From RGIG3528 sp045629005 (GTDB taxonomy: Bacteria > Bacillota > Clostridia > Lachnospirales > Lachnospiraceae): 41,583 bases of DNA. The notes below the pieces were generated by a model. That model saw nothing but the letters and a program-made list of their open reading frames with translations. It ran no database searches and had not been told where the DNA came from. This document shows, piece by piece, positions 1 through 7,839 of the stretch; the first letter of the stretch is position 1; each line of letters opens with the position of its first letter. Where the stretch lies: contig JAZQQJ010000060.1 of the NCBI GenBank assembly GCA_045629005.1, positions 1 through 41,583 on the forward strand, in the 5' to 3' direction. The translations under genes and the position numbers were made by a program.

Positions 1-375
1 AATATGTAACCTTGAGGCTGAGAAAGAGGTGCCGGGGTTACATAAATCAGGCAAAACAAGCCAAATATGTAACCTTGAGGCTGAGAAAGAGGTGCCGGGG
101 TTACATAAATCAGGCAAAACAAGCCAAATATGTAACCTTGAGGCTGAGAAAGAGGTGCCGGGGTTACATAAATTGCCCAAAACAAGCCAAATATGTAACC
201 TTGAGGCTGAGAAAATGTAAAAAAGTTACATAAATCAGGCAAAACAAGCCAAATATGTAACCTTACGGCAGAGAAAATGTAAAAAAGTTACATAAAACAG
301 CCAAAACAAGCCAAATATGTAACCTTACGGTCGGAAAAGAGGTGCCGGGGTTACATAAAATAACAAAAACAAGCC
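1..375. repeat. Tandem array of six ~63-bp hairpin repeats
   Basis: Six direct repeats start at about 1, 64, 127, 190, 252 and 314, so the period is 63, 63, 63, 62 and 62 bp. Each unit has a left arm TATGTAACC and a right arm GGTTACATA, perfect reverse complements separated by 24 bp in units 1-3 and 6. Units 4 and 5 carry GTTACATA and an alternative A-rich inner segment. The segment between units also folds, because GGTTACATA and the next TATGTAACC flank 21 bp containing GGC and GCC. Six-unit order of the inner segment is X-X-X-Y-Y-X. The array probably continues left of the window. Reading frames through it are only by-products of the 63-bp (21-codon) period. Function is unknown. Confidence 0.93.
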
Positions 376-411
376 CTCCTCCGCAACAAACACAGCCGCC
401 TGCTATATATC

Positions 412-443
412 AAAAAGCCGGTTTGCTATACAGCAGCCGGCTC
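412..443 (-). terminator. Intrinsic terminator of the MATE gene, 5' arm inside the coding end
   Basis: On the minus strand AGCCGG (442-437) pairs with CCGGCT (421-416), with a near-continuous inner TGCT/AGCA helix, and a T-run follows at 415-412. The stop codon of the exporter gene (428-426) lies in the loop region, so the upstream arm is also coding sequence. Confidence 0.75.
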
Positions 444-1793
444 TTCCATTTTCTTTGAAACTTTTTTACTGTAGCTTATGTAGCGCAGCCAGGCGGTAAA
501 TCCACTTAAAAACCACACAACGCCTACAGACCACCATATGCCCCAAATGCCTATAAATGCAACAGACGTAAGGCTTATCGGTACAATGAAACGGCCTATA
601 ACTTCGACAACTCCGTTGATAAGAGCAAAGAAGATATCTCCCATTCCGTTCAGTACGCCTCTGATGGTGTAAATAATTCCGAGGAATATATAGAACAAAC
701 TTGTAATACGAAGTGCTTTTGCGCCCATCTCGATAACTTCTACTTCATCGGCTTTAATGAAAATACTGATAATGCCCTTGCTGCAAAGCTGCATTACAAT
801 GAGCATTACCGCTGTAAAGCCAATCATAAGGAGCATTCCCTTTTTAAGTCCCTGCGCAAGTCTCTCTTTCTTCTTTGCGCCAAAGTTCTGGCCTGTGAAT
901 GTCGAAAGAGCAGCACTTAACGTCTGGTAGGGCTGATGAATAATCTGCTCAACACGGCTTGTTGCGGTAAATGCAGCTACGGCAATGTCACCAAACGAGT
1001 TAACTACTCTCTGCAGTGCCATTGTGGAAACCGCAATCAGGGAGAACTGAAGTGAAAGCGGCACGCCAATCCTTATTGCATGCCAGGAAACGGACTTACT
1101 GAACTTCCAGTCTGCCTTTTCAAGCTTAAAGTAAGGATTTGTCCAAAAGGCATATGCCATACACGTCGCCGCGGAAACAAACTGTGAAATGACGGTTGCT
1201 ATGCCCGCTCCCTTTACTCCCATCCCGAAGCCTCTGACAAACAGTATATCAAGACCTGTGTTGAGGATGCACGAGAAAATCAGGAAGTAAAGCGGTGTCT
1301 TAGAATCGCCCAAAGCACGAAGCATTGCAGAGATGAAATTGTACATTGAAATGAATACTATTCCAAGACAAACCGTTCTGTAATACGCTATTGAATCCGG
1401 AAGAAGATTTTCGGGTGTGTTTAAAAGAATGAGCAACGGCTTCGACACTATGTACGCTATGGTGCCGATGATTGCAGGGAACACAAGCATTATGTACCCT
1501 ACATTCGCAATACTGCTCTTAACAAGCTTTGTATCGCCCCTTCCGAAATACTGCGACGTAACGATTCCGCCACCGTTTCCTATTCCGTTGCAAAGCGCAA
1601 AGAAAAGGAATGAAACCGAGTTTGTTGCACCTATGGCCGCAAGTGCTTCTTTTCCGACAAACTTGCCGACCACGACGGAATCGACAAGATTATATAACTG
1701 CTGGAAAAGGTTGCCGATAAGCATCGGCCATGAAAACGTGAGCAGAAGCTTTGTTATATTGCCTTCCGTCATGTTCATTGTTTTTGTTTTCAA
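426..1793 (-). CDS. MATE family multidrug/drug-sodium or proton antiporter
   Basis: A 455-residue polytopic membrane protein with about twelve hydrophobic segments in two similar halves, the usual size and layout of MATE exporters in the MOP flippase superfamily. The N-terminal part has the typical stretch WPMLIGNLFQQLYNLVDS, and the second half repeats the pattern around RIGVPLSLQF. The family exports organic cations or drugs using Na+ or H+ gradients; the substrate here cannot be told. I chose the TTG start because AAAGGAG lies 8 nt upstream; an ATG five codons later is the alternative. The start overlaps the GH9 stop codon (TTGA), so the two genes are probably translationally coupled and co-transcribed. 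Link to sugar metabolism is unproven. Confidence 0.93.
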   Translation of the reverse strand: MKTKTMNMTEGNITKLLLTFSWPMLIGNLFQQLYNLVDSVVVGKFVGKEALAAIGATNSVSFLFFALCNGIGNGGGIVTSQYFGRGDTKLVKSSIANVGYIMLVFPAIIGTIAYIVSKPLLILLNTPENLLPDSIAYYRTVCLGIVFISMYNFISAMLRALGDSKTPLYFLIFSCILNTGLDILFVRGFGMGVKGAGIATVISQFVSAATCMAYAFWTNPYFKLEKADWKFSKSVSWHAIRIGVPLSLQFSLIAVSTMALQRVVNSFGDIAVAAFTATSRVEQIIHQPYQTLSAALSTFTGQNFGAKKKERLAQGLKKGMLLMIGFTAVMLIVMQLCSKGIISIFIKADEVEVIEMGAKALRITSLFYIFLGIIYTIRGVLNGMGDIFFALINGVVEVIGRFIVPISLTSVAFIGIWGIWWSVGVVWFLSGFTAWLRYISYSKKVSKKMEEPAAV

Positions 1794-4270
1794 TTTTTAA
1801 GCTCCTTTATAACCGCCTGGACAAGGAACAAAAAGTTCGATGAGCCTCCGCCGATAACATATTCGCCCTGTTGCCAAAGGAAGGGGAATTCCAACAGTTC
1901 GGGGAGATCAGGTTTTATTAATACAGTTCCCGAAGGAACACCGCCCGGAATGTACGACCAGTCCGCACGGTTTGCACCATATGCAGCTGTCATGGACTTT
2001 GCACCGATGCCGGATGCAAATGATACAGCATTCTTTCCTGGATGGCATCCGAGAATGTAGTTTAGGGAATCAAACAGCAATGTATTGTCAAAGATGCTCG
2101 GGTAAGCTCTTCGAATAAAGTAATATTCGCATGCCTGACGCTGCACACCCCAGCATACGCCCCACGAACCAAGACTTGCAGGAACCGAATAAGGATTTTC
2201 CTTCTTCATCTCGTAAAGCGCTTTAGCACGCTTTTTTGCGCCCTTTTTCATCTCCTCCAGGAGACCTGCGAACTCTTTATCCTTATAGAGCTTTGCAATC
2301 CTTCCGATCATATTATCGGCATTCTTAACAATAAAGTCATGCTCATCAAGAACGTTCTTTTTGTACTTGGCCTTACCTGTTCCCAGATACATGTCAACTG
2401 AAGCGCCTATCTGCGAAGCCTTGACATAGCTTTCAAATCTGTCCTTCGGTAACCACGGAGGAGCCTCCCCCGCAGCCTTTCCGAACCGCTTTTTATAGCA
2501 GTTTTCAGCAATTTCAAGAAGTTCCTTCGCAAGCTCCGGATTCAGCTTCTTCAGGGCTTTTGAGGCAACCGCAAGCTGACCTGCAAGCGACAATTCTTTC
2601 ATGGGATTGTCTTCGGTAAACAAAAGACGATCGTCCTTTCCCTGCTTTCCATCTGTCATGACAGATGCATCGCCAAGCAGAACATACTGACGTATATCAC
2701 GGCAGATGATGCCCCTGTACAGCTCACCAAGTGCCCTGTAACCTGCAACAACGGAAAGTGCTCCGTGTTCAATCTGCTCCAGAATGTCATTTCTTCCATC
2801 CGGCTGATGAATTTCAACGTTATGATTTTCCTGATCTATCGTACAGGAGTCAAGATAAAGCCCAAATTCGTCATACACAGTTGCAAGATTATACATCTCT
2901 CCGATTTGGGATTCAATACGTAAATCATAATCACCCGCATCGTGCCAGCCACCGCAGTTTACACCGGGTACACGCTTTCCCGAGGGAATACGTGAATTGT
3001 TTTTCTTTTGAATATAACCGTCAAAATGGTTGACATTTTCCTCTGCCATAACGGCATCATCCATATGACAGCACCCATGCCAGACCCTGTATTTATCGGC
3101 AACACGCATATGGCACATCTGAACAGGAAGAAAATACTCAAGGACAGGCTGCCATACTCCGCGGTCATAAACATCCGAAGCTATTCTGAAGGCGCCGGAT
3201 TCGGTTTTGCCATAACGGATTTTGTAGAGTCCTTCTTCCTTTACGTCACTGAAGTCAAAAACAACATACTTATAACGCAGGTAATTGCCCCAAAGCACTG
3301 CCTTTTCCTGTTTTATCTGCTCTGCTTTGTTTTCGGTAATTCTGTAAAGATATATCTCAGGAGTGCTTCTGTCGCTCTCATCAATTTCAATCACGGCCTT
3401 TTTAGGCTGATTAGGGTGATAGCCGACCTGCGAAATCTGAATAACAGGTTCTCCGACCCATCTGTTTATAACATTAGGCGTAATGGTCCATCTGATGGCT
3501 TCTTTTGTTCTCCCGGCAGGTATTTCGGAGCTTACGACGAACCACCCGTTATTGTGGTTAAACCGGCCATCATAGAGCTTCATGTCGCACGACTTACTCT
3601 CTATGGTAAACCTTGAAAAATCGTCCTCAGGGGCTACCGTGAGCTTTCTTCCTTCCGCATAAGGCTTTCCGACAATGTCATCCGCAATCAAAGGATTGTA
3701 GTGCTTGTCATCGGTCGAAAACATAGTTAAGCCATCCGGAATGTTTTTAGCATTTTTATTATAGTTGCTCTCTCTTTTTATTTCGGGACCGTTCGGCTGT
3801 CTTGGGAAAATACCTGTTTTCCCGTCCATAATAAAGCTTTTGCCAAAAAGCTTTCCCGGGAACAGTTCCAGATTAAAGGAAAGCTTGCCCAGAAACTCCT
3901 CAGGAACAGGCTCCATGAGATTAACCACAACCTCAACACCCGTCAACGCAGGCTCTATCGACACTTCATATTCAAAATCGTAATCAGGATAAAGCAACGG
4001 GTTGAAGCCTCTCCTGTTACGCTTCTCATCCGGGTACTTTAATCTCTGTACAACAGCTCCATCAAGCACATTTCTTTCAAGGAGCTTCGGAAGAGGCTGC
4101 CACTGACCGGGTGTCGGCTCAAAGCGCACATCACCATTTGCGGCAATTCTTTCGTTATACATCACCAGGGTGACTCCAGACTGATGTCCTTCAGGATAAA
4201 AGTCAGAAAAACACGTAAATTGAACTCCGCCATCTCTAATGTATTCTTTTTTTCTGTCCAGTTTAAACAT
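1790..4270 (-). CDS. Cytoplasmic GH9-family glycoside hydrolase with long N-terminal extension
   Basis: Predicted beta-glucan-type glycosidase of 826 residues. From about 274 to 365 there is a CelD_N-like immunoglobulin domain (starting near QISQVGYHPNQ), followed by a GH9 (alpha/alpha)6 catalytic domain to the C-terminus. The catalytic GGWHDAGDYD motif sits near 442-449 and the acid glutamate lies in WQQGEYVIGG near 803. Residues 1-270 match no domain I recognise and look beta-rich. There is no signal peptide, so the enzyme should act inside the cell on imported oligosaccharides. I chose the ATG at 4270 because GGAGG is just upstream; an in-frame ATG seven codons earlier has no such site. 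It is first in a two-gene unit with the MATE gene. Exact substrate is not known: GH9 contains endoglucanases, exo-enzymes and glucosaminidases. Confidence 0.88.
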   Translation of the reverse strand: MFKLDRKKEYIRDGGVQFTCFSDFYPEGHQSGVTLVMYNERIAANGDVRFEPTPGQWQPLPKLLERNVLDGAVVQRLKYPDEKRNRRGFNPLLYPDYDFEYEVSIEPALTGVEVVVNLMEPVPEEFLGKLSFNLELFPGKLFGKSFIMDGKTGIFPRQPNGPEIKRESNYNKNAKNIPDGLTMFSTDDKHYNPLIADDIVGKPYAEGRKLTVAPEDDFSRFTIESKSCDMKLYDGRFNHNNGWFVVSSEIPAGRTKEAIRWTITPNVINRWVGEPVIQISQVGYHPNQPKKAVIEIDESDRSTPEIYLYRITENKAEQIKQEKAVLWGNYLRYKYVVFDFSDVKEEGLYKIRYGKTESGAFRIASDVYDRGVWQPVLEYFLPVQMCHMRVADKYRVWHGCCHMDDAVMAEENVNHFDGYIQKKNNSRIPSGKRVPGVNCGGWHDAGDYDLRIESQIGEMYNLATVYDEFGLYLDSCTIDQENHNVEIHQPDGRNDILEQIEHGALSVVAGYRALGELYRGIICRDIRQYVLLGDASVMTDGKQGKDDRLLFTEDNPMKELSLAGQLAVASKALKKLNPELAKELLEIAENCYKKRFGKAAGEAPPWLPKDRFESYVKASQIGASVDMYLGTGKAKYKKNVLDEHDFIVKNADNMIGRIAKLYKDKEFAGLLEEMKKGAKKRAKALYEMKKENPYSVPASLGSWGVCWGVQRQACEYYFIRRAYPSIFDNTLLFDSLNYILGCHPGKNAVSFASGIGAKSMTAAYGANRADWSYIPGGVPSGTVLIKPDLPELLEFPFLWQQGEYVIGGGSSNFLFLVQAVIKELKN

Positions 4271-4307
4271 CTTTCCTCCACAGATTACCATATTCTTCTA
4301 CAGTAAA

Positions 4308-4335
4308 ATAATACTCACACATTCTGTAAATTCAA
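4308..4335 (-). promoter_or_regulatory. Predicted sigma-A promoter for the GH9-MATE unit
   Basis: On the minus strand TTGAAT (4335-4330) and TATTAT (4313-4308) are separated by 16 bp, about 40 nt upstream of the GH9 start codon. Confidence 0.55.
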
Positions 4336-4403
4336 GGTAATATGCATACCAAAAATTGTAAAAACATATCCTTCGTTCTTCATCTGCCCGCATTCGTTCT
4401 AAA

Positions 4404-4439
4404 ATCATCATTTTTTCGCTCACGCTGTAAAATAATGAT
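4404..4439. repeat. Interspersed hairpin repeat, copy A
   Basis: Arms ATCATCATTTT (4404-4414) and AAAATAATGAT (4429-4439) pair with a single mismatch that becomes a G-U wobble in minus-strand RNA. The loop contains TTCGCT. The same hairpin occurs at 21345-21380 and 30201-30236, always between genes. Confidence 0.75.
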
Positions 4440-4442
4440 ATC

Positions 4443-4479
4443 CAAAAAAACTCCCCACTGCAAATAGACAGAGGGGAGT
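4443..4479 (-). terminator. Intrinsic terminator of the TerD-like gene
   Basis: On the minus strand ACTCCCC (4479-4473) pairs with GGGGAGT (4456-4450) and a run of Ts follows. It lies about 45 nt after the stop codon of the 686-residue gene. Confidence 0.85.
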
Positions 4480-4522
4480 AATAACAAGTAACTTAATTAC
4501 AATCTGTATAAAACCAAGGCTG

Positions 4523-6583
4523 CTATTTCATGAGCGCTGCAACCTTCTCAAAATCACACGATCTGATGATTTCAGCCTTACCTCCGGCTTTAACAGGCTT
4601 GTCACTCACAATGACATCTGCTTCGGAAGGGGTTGTAACCACTTCTGTTGCAAGCATGCTGAAAAAGCTGTGCATATTCAGTGTGTCTGTAATCACTATG
4701 TATGGTTTCAGAAATTCGAGCGAAGAATCACCTGCGACGGTAAAGCATCCCTGTCTTGTCATGTTCAGCCAGACGAACTCACGTTTTCGTAAATCTATGG
4801 CAAAAAGGTACGCAAATGTGCTTTCGCAATTTATCGTATAGGACGAAGTTACGGTTTTAGGCTCGAACACTTTACCCGAATCATTAATATCCCTCATCAT
4901 GAAGCCCGCTTTGCAGATACAGCTTGAAAAAGGAAGTGCTGAATATACGTTATCACAGAAAACGATATAATGAACTCCGGGATACATTTCTTTGAAGTCC
5001 GACAAAACGATATCAAAGTACTCGGAACCGCCCTTGTAGCCTGAGGTTTCGTCCCCGGAGAAGGTTATTGCATCCTTCTGACCCTTTGAAAAGGTTCTCC
5101 ATGAAAATTCAATGACCGATCCGTCATCTCTTACCCCGAAGCAGGATAAATCGATGTCATTCACCTTTTCCCAATACGTGAAGGCCCTGATTTTCTTACC
5201 TGCGGGAATGGGAATTCTTGAGCCCTTCGGAAGCACGCCAAAACCACCTTGTGATGTGTTCTCCTGAAGCGGAAGTGCAATGCGCTTCATGTCATAATCA
5301 ATGTAAACCCTTCCAAGGCGTCCCTTCAGCTTCGCCGTGATCATATCGTAAACACGTTTCTTAATAAGTTCCCGCTTCTCATCGCCTATGAACGAGCGTC
5401 TTGCCTCGACTTCCTCTTCACTTTCCCGGTGAATAACCATCGTATTATGTTTTGTAAATATGAATTCCCTGCGTCTTCCCTTCTCGGAAAGGTACCCGTA
5501 TTTTGCAACAAGCTGAAGGAGAATGAATGTGTTATTGGTATCGGCAAGCTTAAGAATTTCATGCACCTGCTCATCCGACTCACATCTGCTGACAATGTAT
5601 TCGAGCATTCTGAGAAGAGCGCCTGAGCCTTTCTTCTCACGAAGAAGCTTCGCTGCATCAACAGCTTTTCCTTCTGACATAAAGCCTTCAAATTCCGAAT
5701 AAACCGAGTGGTTTTCTTTTCCCCGCATGAGGTTAACAAATTCTTCAGACTCTTCATTTAAAGGCTTGTAGTGAATGTGGTGTAACAGGCCGCTCCACTT
5801 TGCCTTTCTTTCAAAACACTCGGTAATATTGCAGTTTCCGTTTTTGAATATTTCGTTGATAACTGAAGTAATAAGCTTCCTGTCCTGATTGTTGAGATTA
5901 AGCTTCCACCTGCACTTATCGACAAACAACCACGGTATTTTTCTTGCCCTGAAATCCATTTCCTCCGCAAGCTTTGTAACGTCAGACAAGGCAAGAAACT
6001 TCGAGAACTCAACCTTCCTTAAGTCGATAATAATACGAATCGCCAGATTCTTGGACGCACAATCGTAGGGTACATAGTCATAATCGGATATATACCCTTC
6101 AACCACCTCAAGAGTATAGTCGTTAAGAGGACGTGTTCCCGCAAAAAGCTTTTCCATGCTTTCTAAAAGAAGCTTTTCAGCATCCTTTTCGTTTACAATA
6201 ACAAAATCCTTAACCTCAACACCTTCGTTGAACGCTGTCCTTCCGATGAATTCCTCCATTATGGAATGTCCGGGATTGTCAAACATTCCGAAGCCGTAGG
6301 TTTTTGTATAATGAACGATTCTGTCAAACAGAATTTCATCAGGAGAAAGGGCTTTAACACTGTCCGGAAAGCCTCTGTAAAACGGTTCCGGTACCTCAGT
6401 TCCGAGCTCTTTTTCCAAAAACATCAGCATACGTTCATCAGCAAGCTCACGTCCTTCGGTAATATTAATGCCGAACATTCTGCCAAGTGAATAAATTGCG
6501 GCAAATGAATTGTCACATTTCCCTTCATAATCATTTACAAGCATTTTCTTTGAAAACAAATATTTTTTATATATATATTCCAT
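4523..6583 (-). CDS. Protein of unknown function with a TerD-like C-terminal domain
   Basis: A 686-residue soluble protein with no signal peptide or membrane segment. Residues 1-430 are mixed helical and not recognised by me. From about 455 to 625 it resembles TerD-type domains of stress and tellurite-resistance proteins: DIDLSCFGV near 453-461 corresponds to the family start, and a GDET-SG-YKGG segment around 510-520 followed by a DIVLSDF strand corresponds to the calcium-binding GD..G region. The family has been linked to membrane-associated stress responses and phage defence, but a specific job cannot be assigned. No other ter genes are nearby. The gene appears to stand alone: its own terminator follows, and the upstream gene ends in a terminator. 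The start has a modest GGGGA site 4 nt upstream. Confidence 0.7.
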   Translation of the reverse strand: MEYIYKKYLFSKKMLVNDYEGKCDNSFAAIYSLGRMFGINITEGRELADERMLMFLEKELGTEVPEPFYRGFPDSVKALSPDEILFDRIVHYTKTYGFGMFDNPGHSIMEEFIGRTAFNEGVEVKDFVIVNEKDAEKLLLESMEKLFAGTRPLNDYTLEVVEGYISDYDYVPYDCASKNLAIRIIIDLRKVEFSKFLALSDVTKLAEEMDFRARKIPWLFVDKCRWKLNLNNQDRKLITSVINEIFKNGNCNITECFERKAKWSGLLHHIHYKPLNEESEEFVNLMRGKENHSVYSEFEGFMSEGKAVDAAKLLREKKGSGALLRMLEYIVSRCESDEQVHEILKLADTNNTFILLQLVAKYGYLSEKGRRREFIFTKHNTMVIHRESEEEVEARRSFIGDEKRELIKKRVYDMITAKLKGRLGRVYIDYDMKRIALPLQENTSQGGFGVLPKGSRIPIPAGKKIRAFTYWEKVNDIDLSCFGVRDDGSVIEFSWRTFSKGQKDAITFSGDETSGYKGGSEYFDIVLSDFKEMYPGVHYIVFCDNVYSALPFSSCICKAGFMMRDINDSGKVFEPKTVTSSYTINCESTFAYLFAIDLRKREFVWLNMTRQGCFTVAGDSSLEFLKPYIVITDTLNMHSFFSMLATEVVTTPSEADVIVSDKPVKAGGKAEIIRSCDFEKVAALMK

Positions 6584-6650
6584 AGTAATCCCCGTATGGC
6601 ATCGATGAGCATTTCTAAAATGTCACACTGCCTCTTTCACTTGACTAATA

Positions 6651-6719
6651 GAAAAAGCGGCGATATCACCAGATTGTTTTTCCTTAAAAAAAGTGAAGTA
6701 AACCTGATTAGCTGCCGCT
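6651..6719 (-). terminator. Intrinsic terminator of the Gfo/Idh/MocA gene
   Basis: On the minus strand AGCGGC (6719-6714) pairs with GCCGCT (6661-6656) around a long, partly paired loop, and TTTTTC follows directly. It starts 17 nt after the stop codon. Confidence 0.7.
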
Positions 6720-6735
6720 CTTAAAAGTTTATCAT

Positions 6736-7728
6736 TTATGATATGCACTTGTCAATAAGACGCGCAAGAAGCAATGAATCAGCATGCGTATGCACCTCGC
6801 ATTCCTGTTTTCCCTGAAGAATGCATTCAGATACTTCTCGTGCTTCATACTCATATCCGTTCAGGGAGAACGGATGCTCCTCTTCCATCACTACATTTCC
6901 GTCAAGGTCGTACACCTTAAAGCCCTGTGCATACCAGAAGCCTCTAAGCTCAATCATTCCCTCGGTGCCGACAAGCTTTGCCGTACGTGTTTCTTCGTTG
7001 CAGCCAACATCAATTGCTGCCGTGAGTACAGAAATCATATTTTTGTAGCTCATTATAACACTGTCGAAGCCATCAACATCCGTTGCTGTTTTACGTATAA
7101 TTGCTTGATATTTGTCAGGAATACACTTTGAAAAAGCATCTCCTGTAGCTGCGGAATAAGCCCCGAGAGCAAAAGAAAGCATATAAATTCCAAGGTCCAG
7201 ACACGCGCCGCCGCCAAGAGCTTTTTCATACATTCTTGAGCCGGCAAAATTCTCATTCCTGCAGCATATGTCCGCATAAACATTCATAAGGTAACCTATA
7301 CGGCCTTCGGATACAAGCTGCATAACCCTCCGGAAAGTCGGCTGAAAACGCATCCACATAGCCTCCATGAAGAAAGCCCCGGTTTCTTTTTGAATTTGCA
7401 GCACCTCTTCCATTTCCTTTTCATTCATCGTGGCCGGCTTTTCGCAAAGAACAGCTTTCCCTGCGCGCATTGCCATTATGGAAAGATCTCTGTGGAAGGG
7501 ATGCGGCGTTGCAATATAAACGGCGTCAACGTTCGGGTCTTCAAATGCATCGGCATACGAGCCGTAAGCTTTTACCGCTCCAAATTCCTCTTTAAACTGT
7601 TCTGCTTTTTCCATTTTTCTTGAAGCAACTCCGTACAATGCGGCATTGTCTACAGAAAGAACAGCTTTTGCGAAGCATCTCGCAATTCCGCCAAGTCCAA
7701 TAATGGCCCATCTGACCTGATTGTCCAT
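6736..7728 (-). CDS. Gfo/Idh/MocA family NAD(P)-dependent sugar oxidoreductase
   Basis: 330 residues, the usual length for this family. An N-terminal Rossmann fold carries the dinucleotide motif GLGGIA at 11-16. ATPHPFH near 73-79 and CEKPAT at 95-100 are the conserved substrate/cofactor segment with the family EKP lysine. The EAMWMRF motif near 122 and GGGACLDLGIY further on place it close to dimeric dihydrodiol dehydrogenase / D-xylose dehydrogenase-type members. It probably oxidises or reduces a cyclic sugar or polyol in the cytoplasm; the substrate is not predictable. A GGAGG site lies upstream of the ATG. It is flanked by terminators on both sides, so it is probably monocistronic. A glycan-degradation role would fit the region but is inferred. 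Confidence 0.9.
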   Translation of the reverse strand: MDNQVRWAIIGLGGIARCFAKAVLSVDNAALYGVASRKMEKAEQFKEEFGAVKAYGSYADAFEDPNVDAVYIATPHPFHRDLSIMAMRAGKAVLCEKPATMNEKEMEEVLQIQKETGAFFMEAMWMRFQPTFRRVMQLVSEGRIGYLMNVYADICCRNENFAGSRMYEKALGGGACLDLGIYMLSFALGAYSAATGDAFSKCIPDKYQAIIRKTATDVDGFDSVIMSYKNMISVLTAAIDVGCNEETRTAKLVGTEGMIELRGFWYAQGFKVYDLDGNVVMEEEHPFSLNGYEYEAREVSECILQGKQECEVHTHADSLLLARLIDKCIS

Positions 7729-7775
7729 AATAACCCTCCGTCCAAAAAAACTCTAAACCCTGCGCTCGTTACCAA

Positions 7776-7819
7776 AAACACGGGGCGTAAACGCCATCTG
7801 CATGACGCCCACGCCCCGT
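7776..7819 (-). terminator. Intrinsic terminator of the chemoreceptor gene
   Basis: On the minus strand a perfect 9-bp GC-rich stem ACGGGGCGT (7819-7811) / ACGCCCCGT (7788-7780) is followed by GTTTTTGG, 20 nt after the stop codon. Confidence 0.88.
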
Positions 7820-7839
7820 TATTATAGCATATTTATTTA

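Noticed and set aside
12..233. Open frames with repeated peptides in the first repeat array
   Set aside because: The frame exists only because the repeat is 63 bp (21 codons); it has no ribosome site and shifts out of frame when the unit becomes 62 bp.
1..375. CRISPR array
   Set aside because: Neighbouring units are nearly identical throughout, with no unique spacers and no cas genes in the window.
3008..3616. Plus-strand open frame of 202 codons opposite the GH9 gene
   Set aside because: It is fully covered by a well-supported gene on the other strand and shows no family motif.
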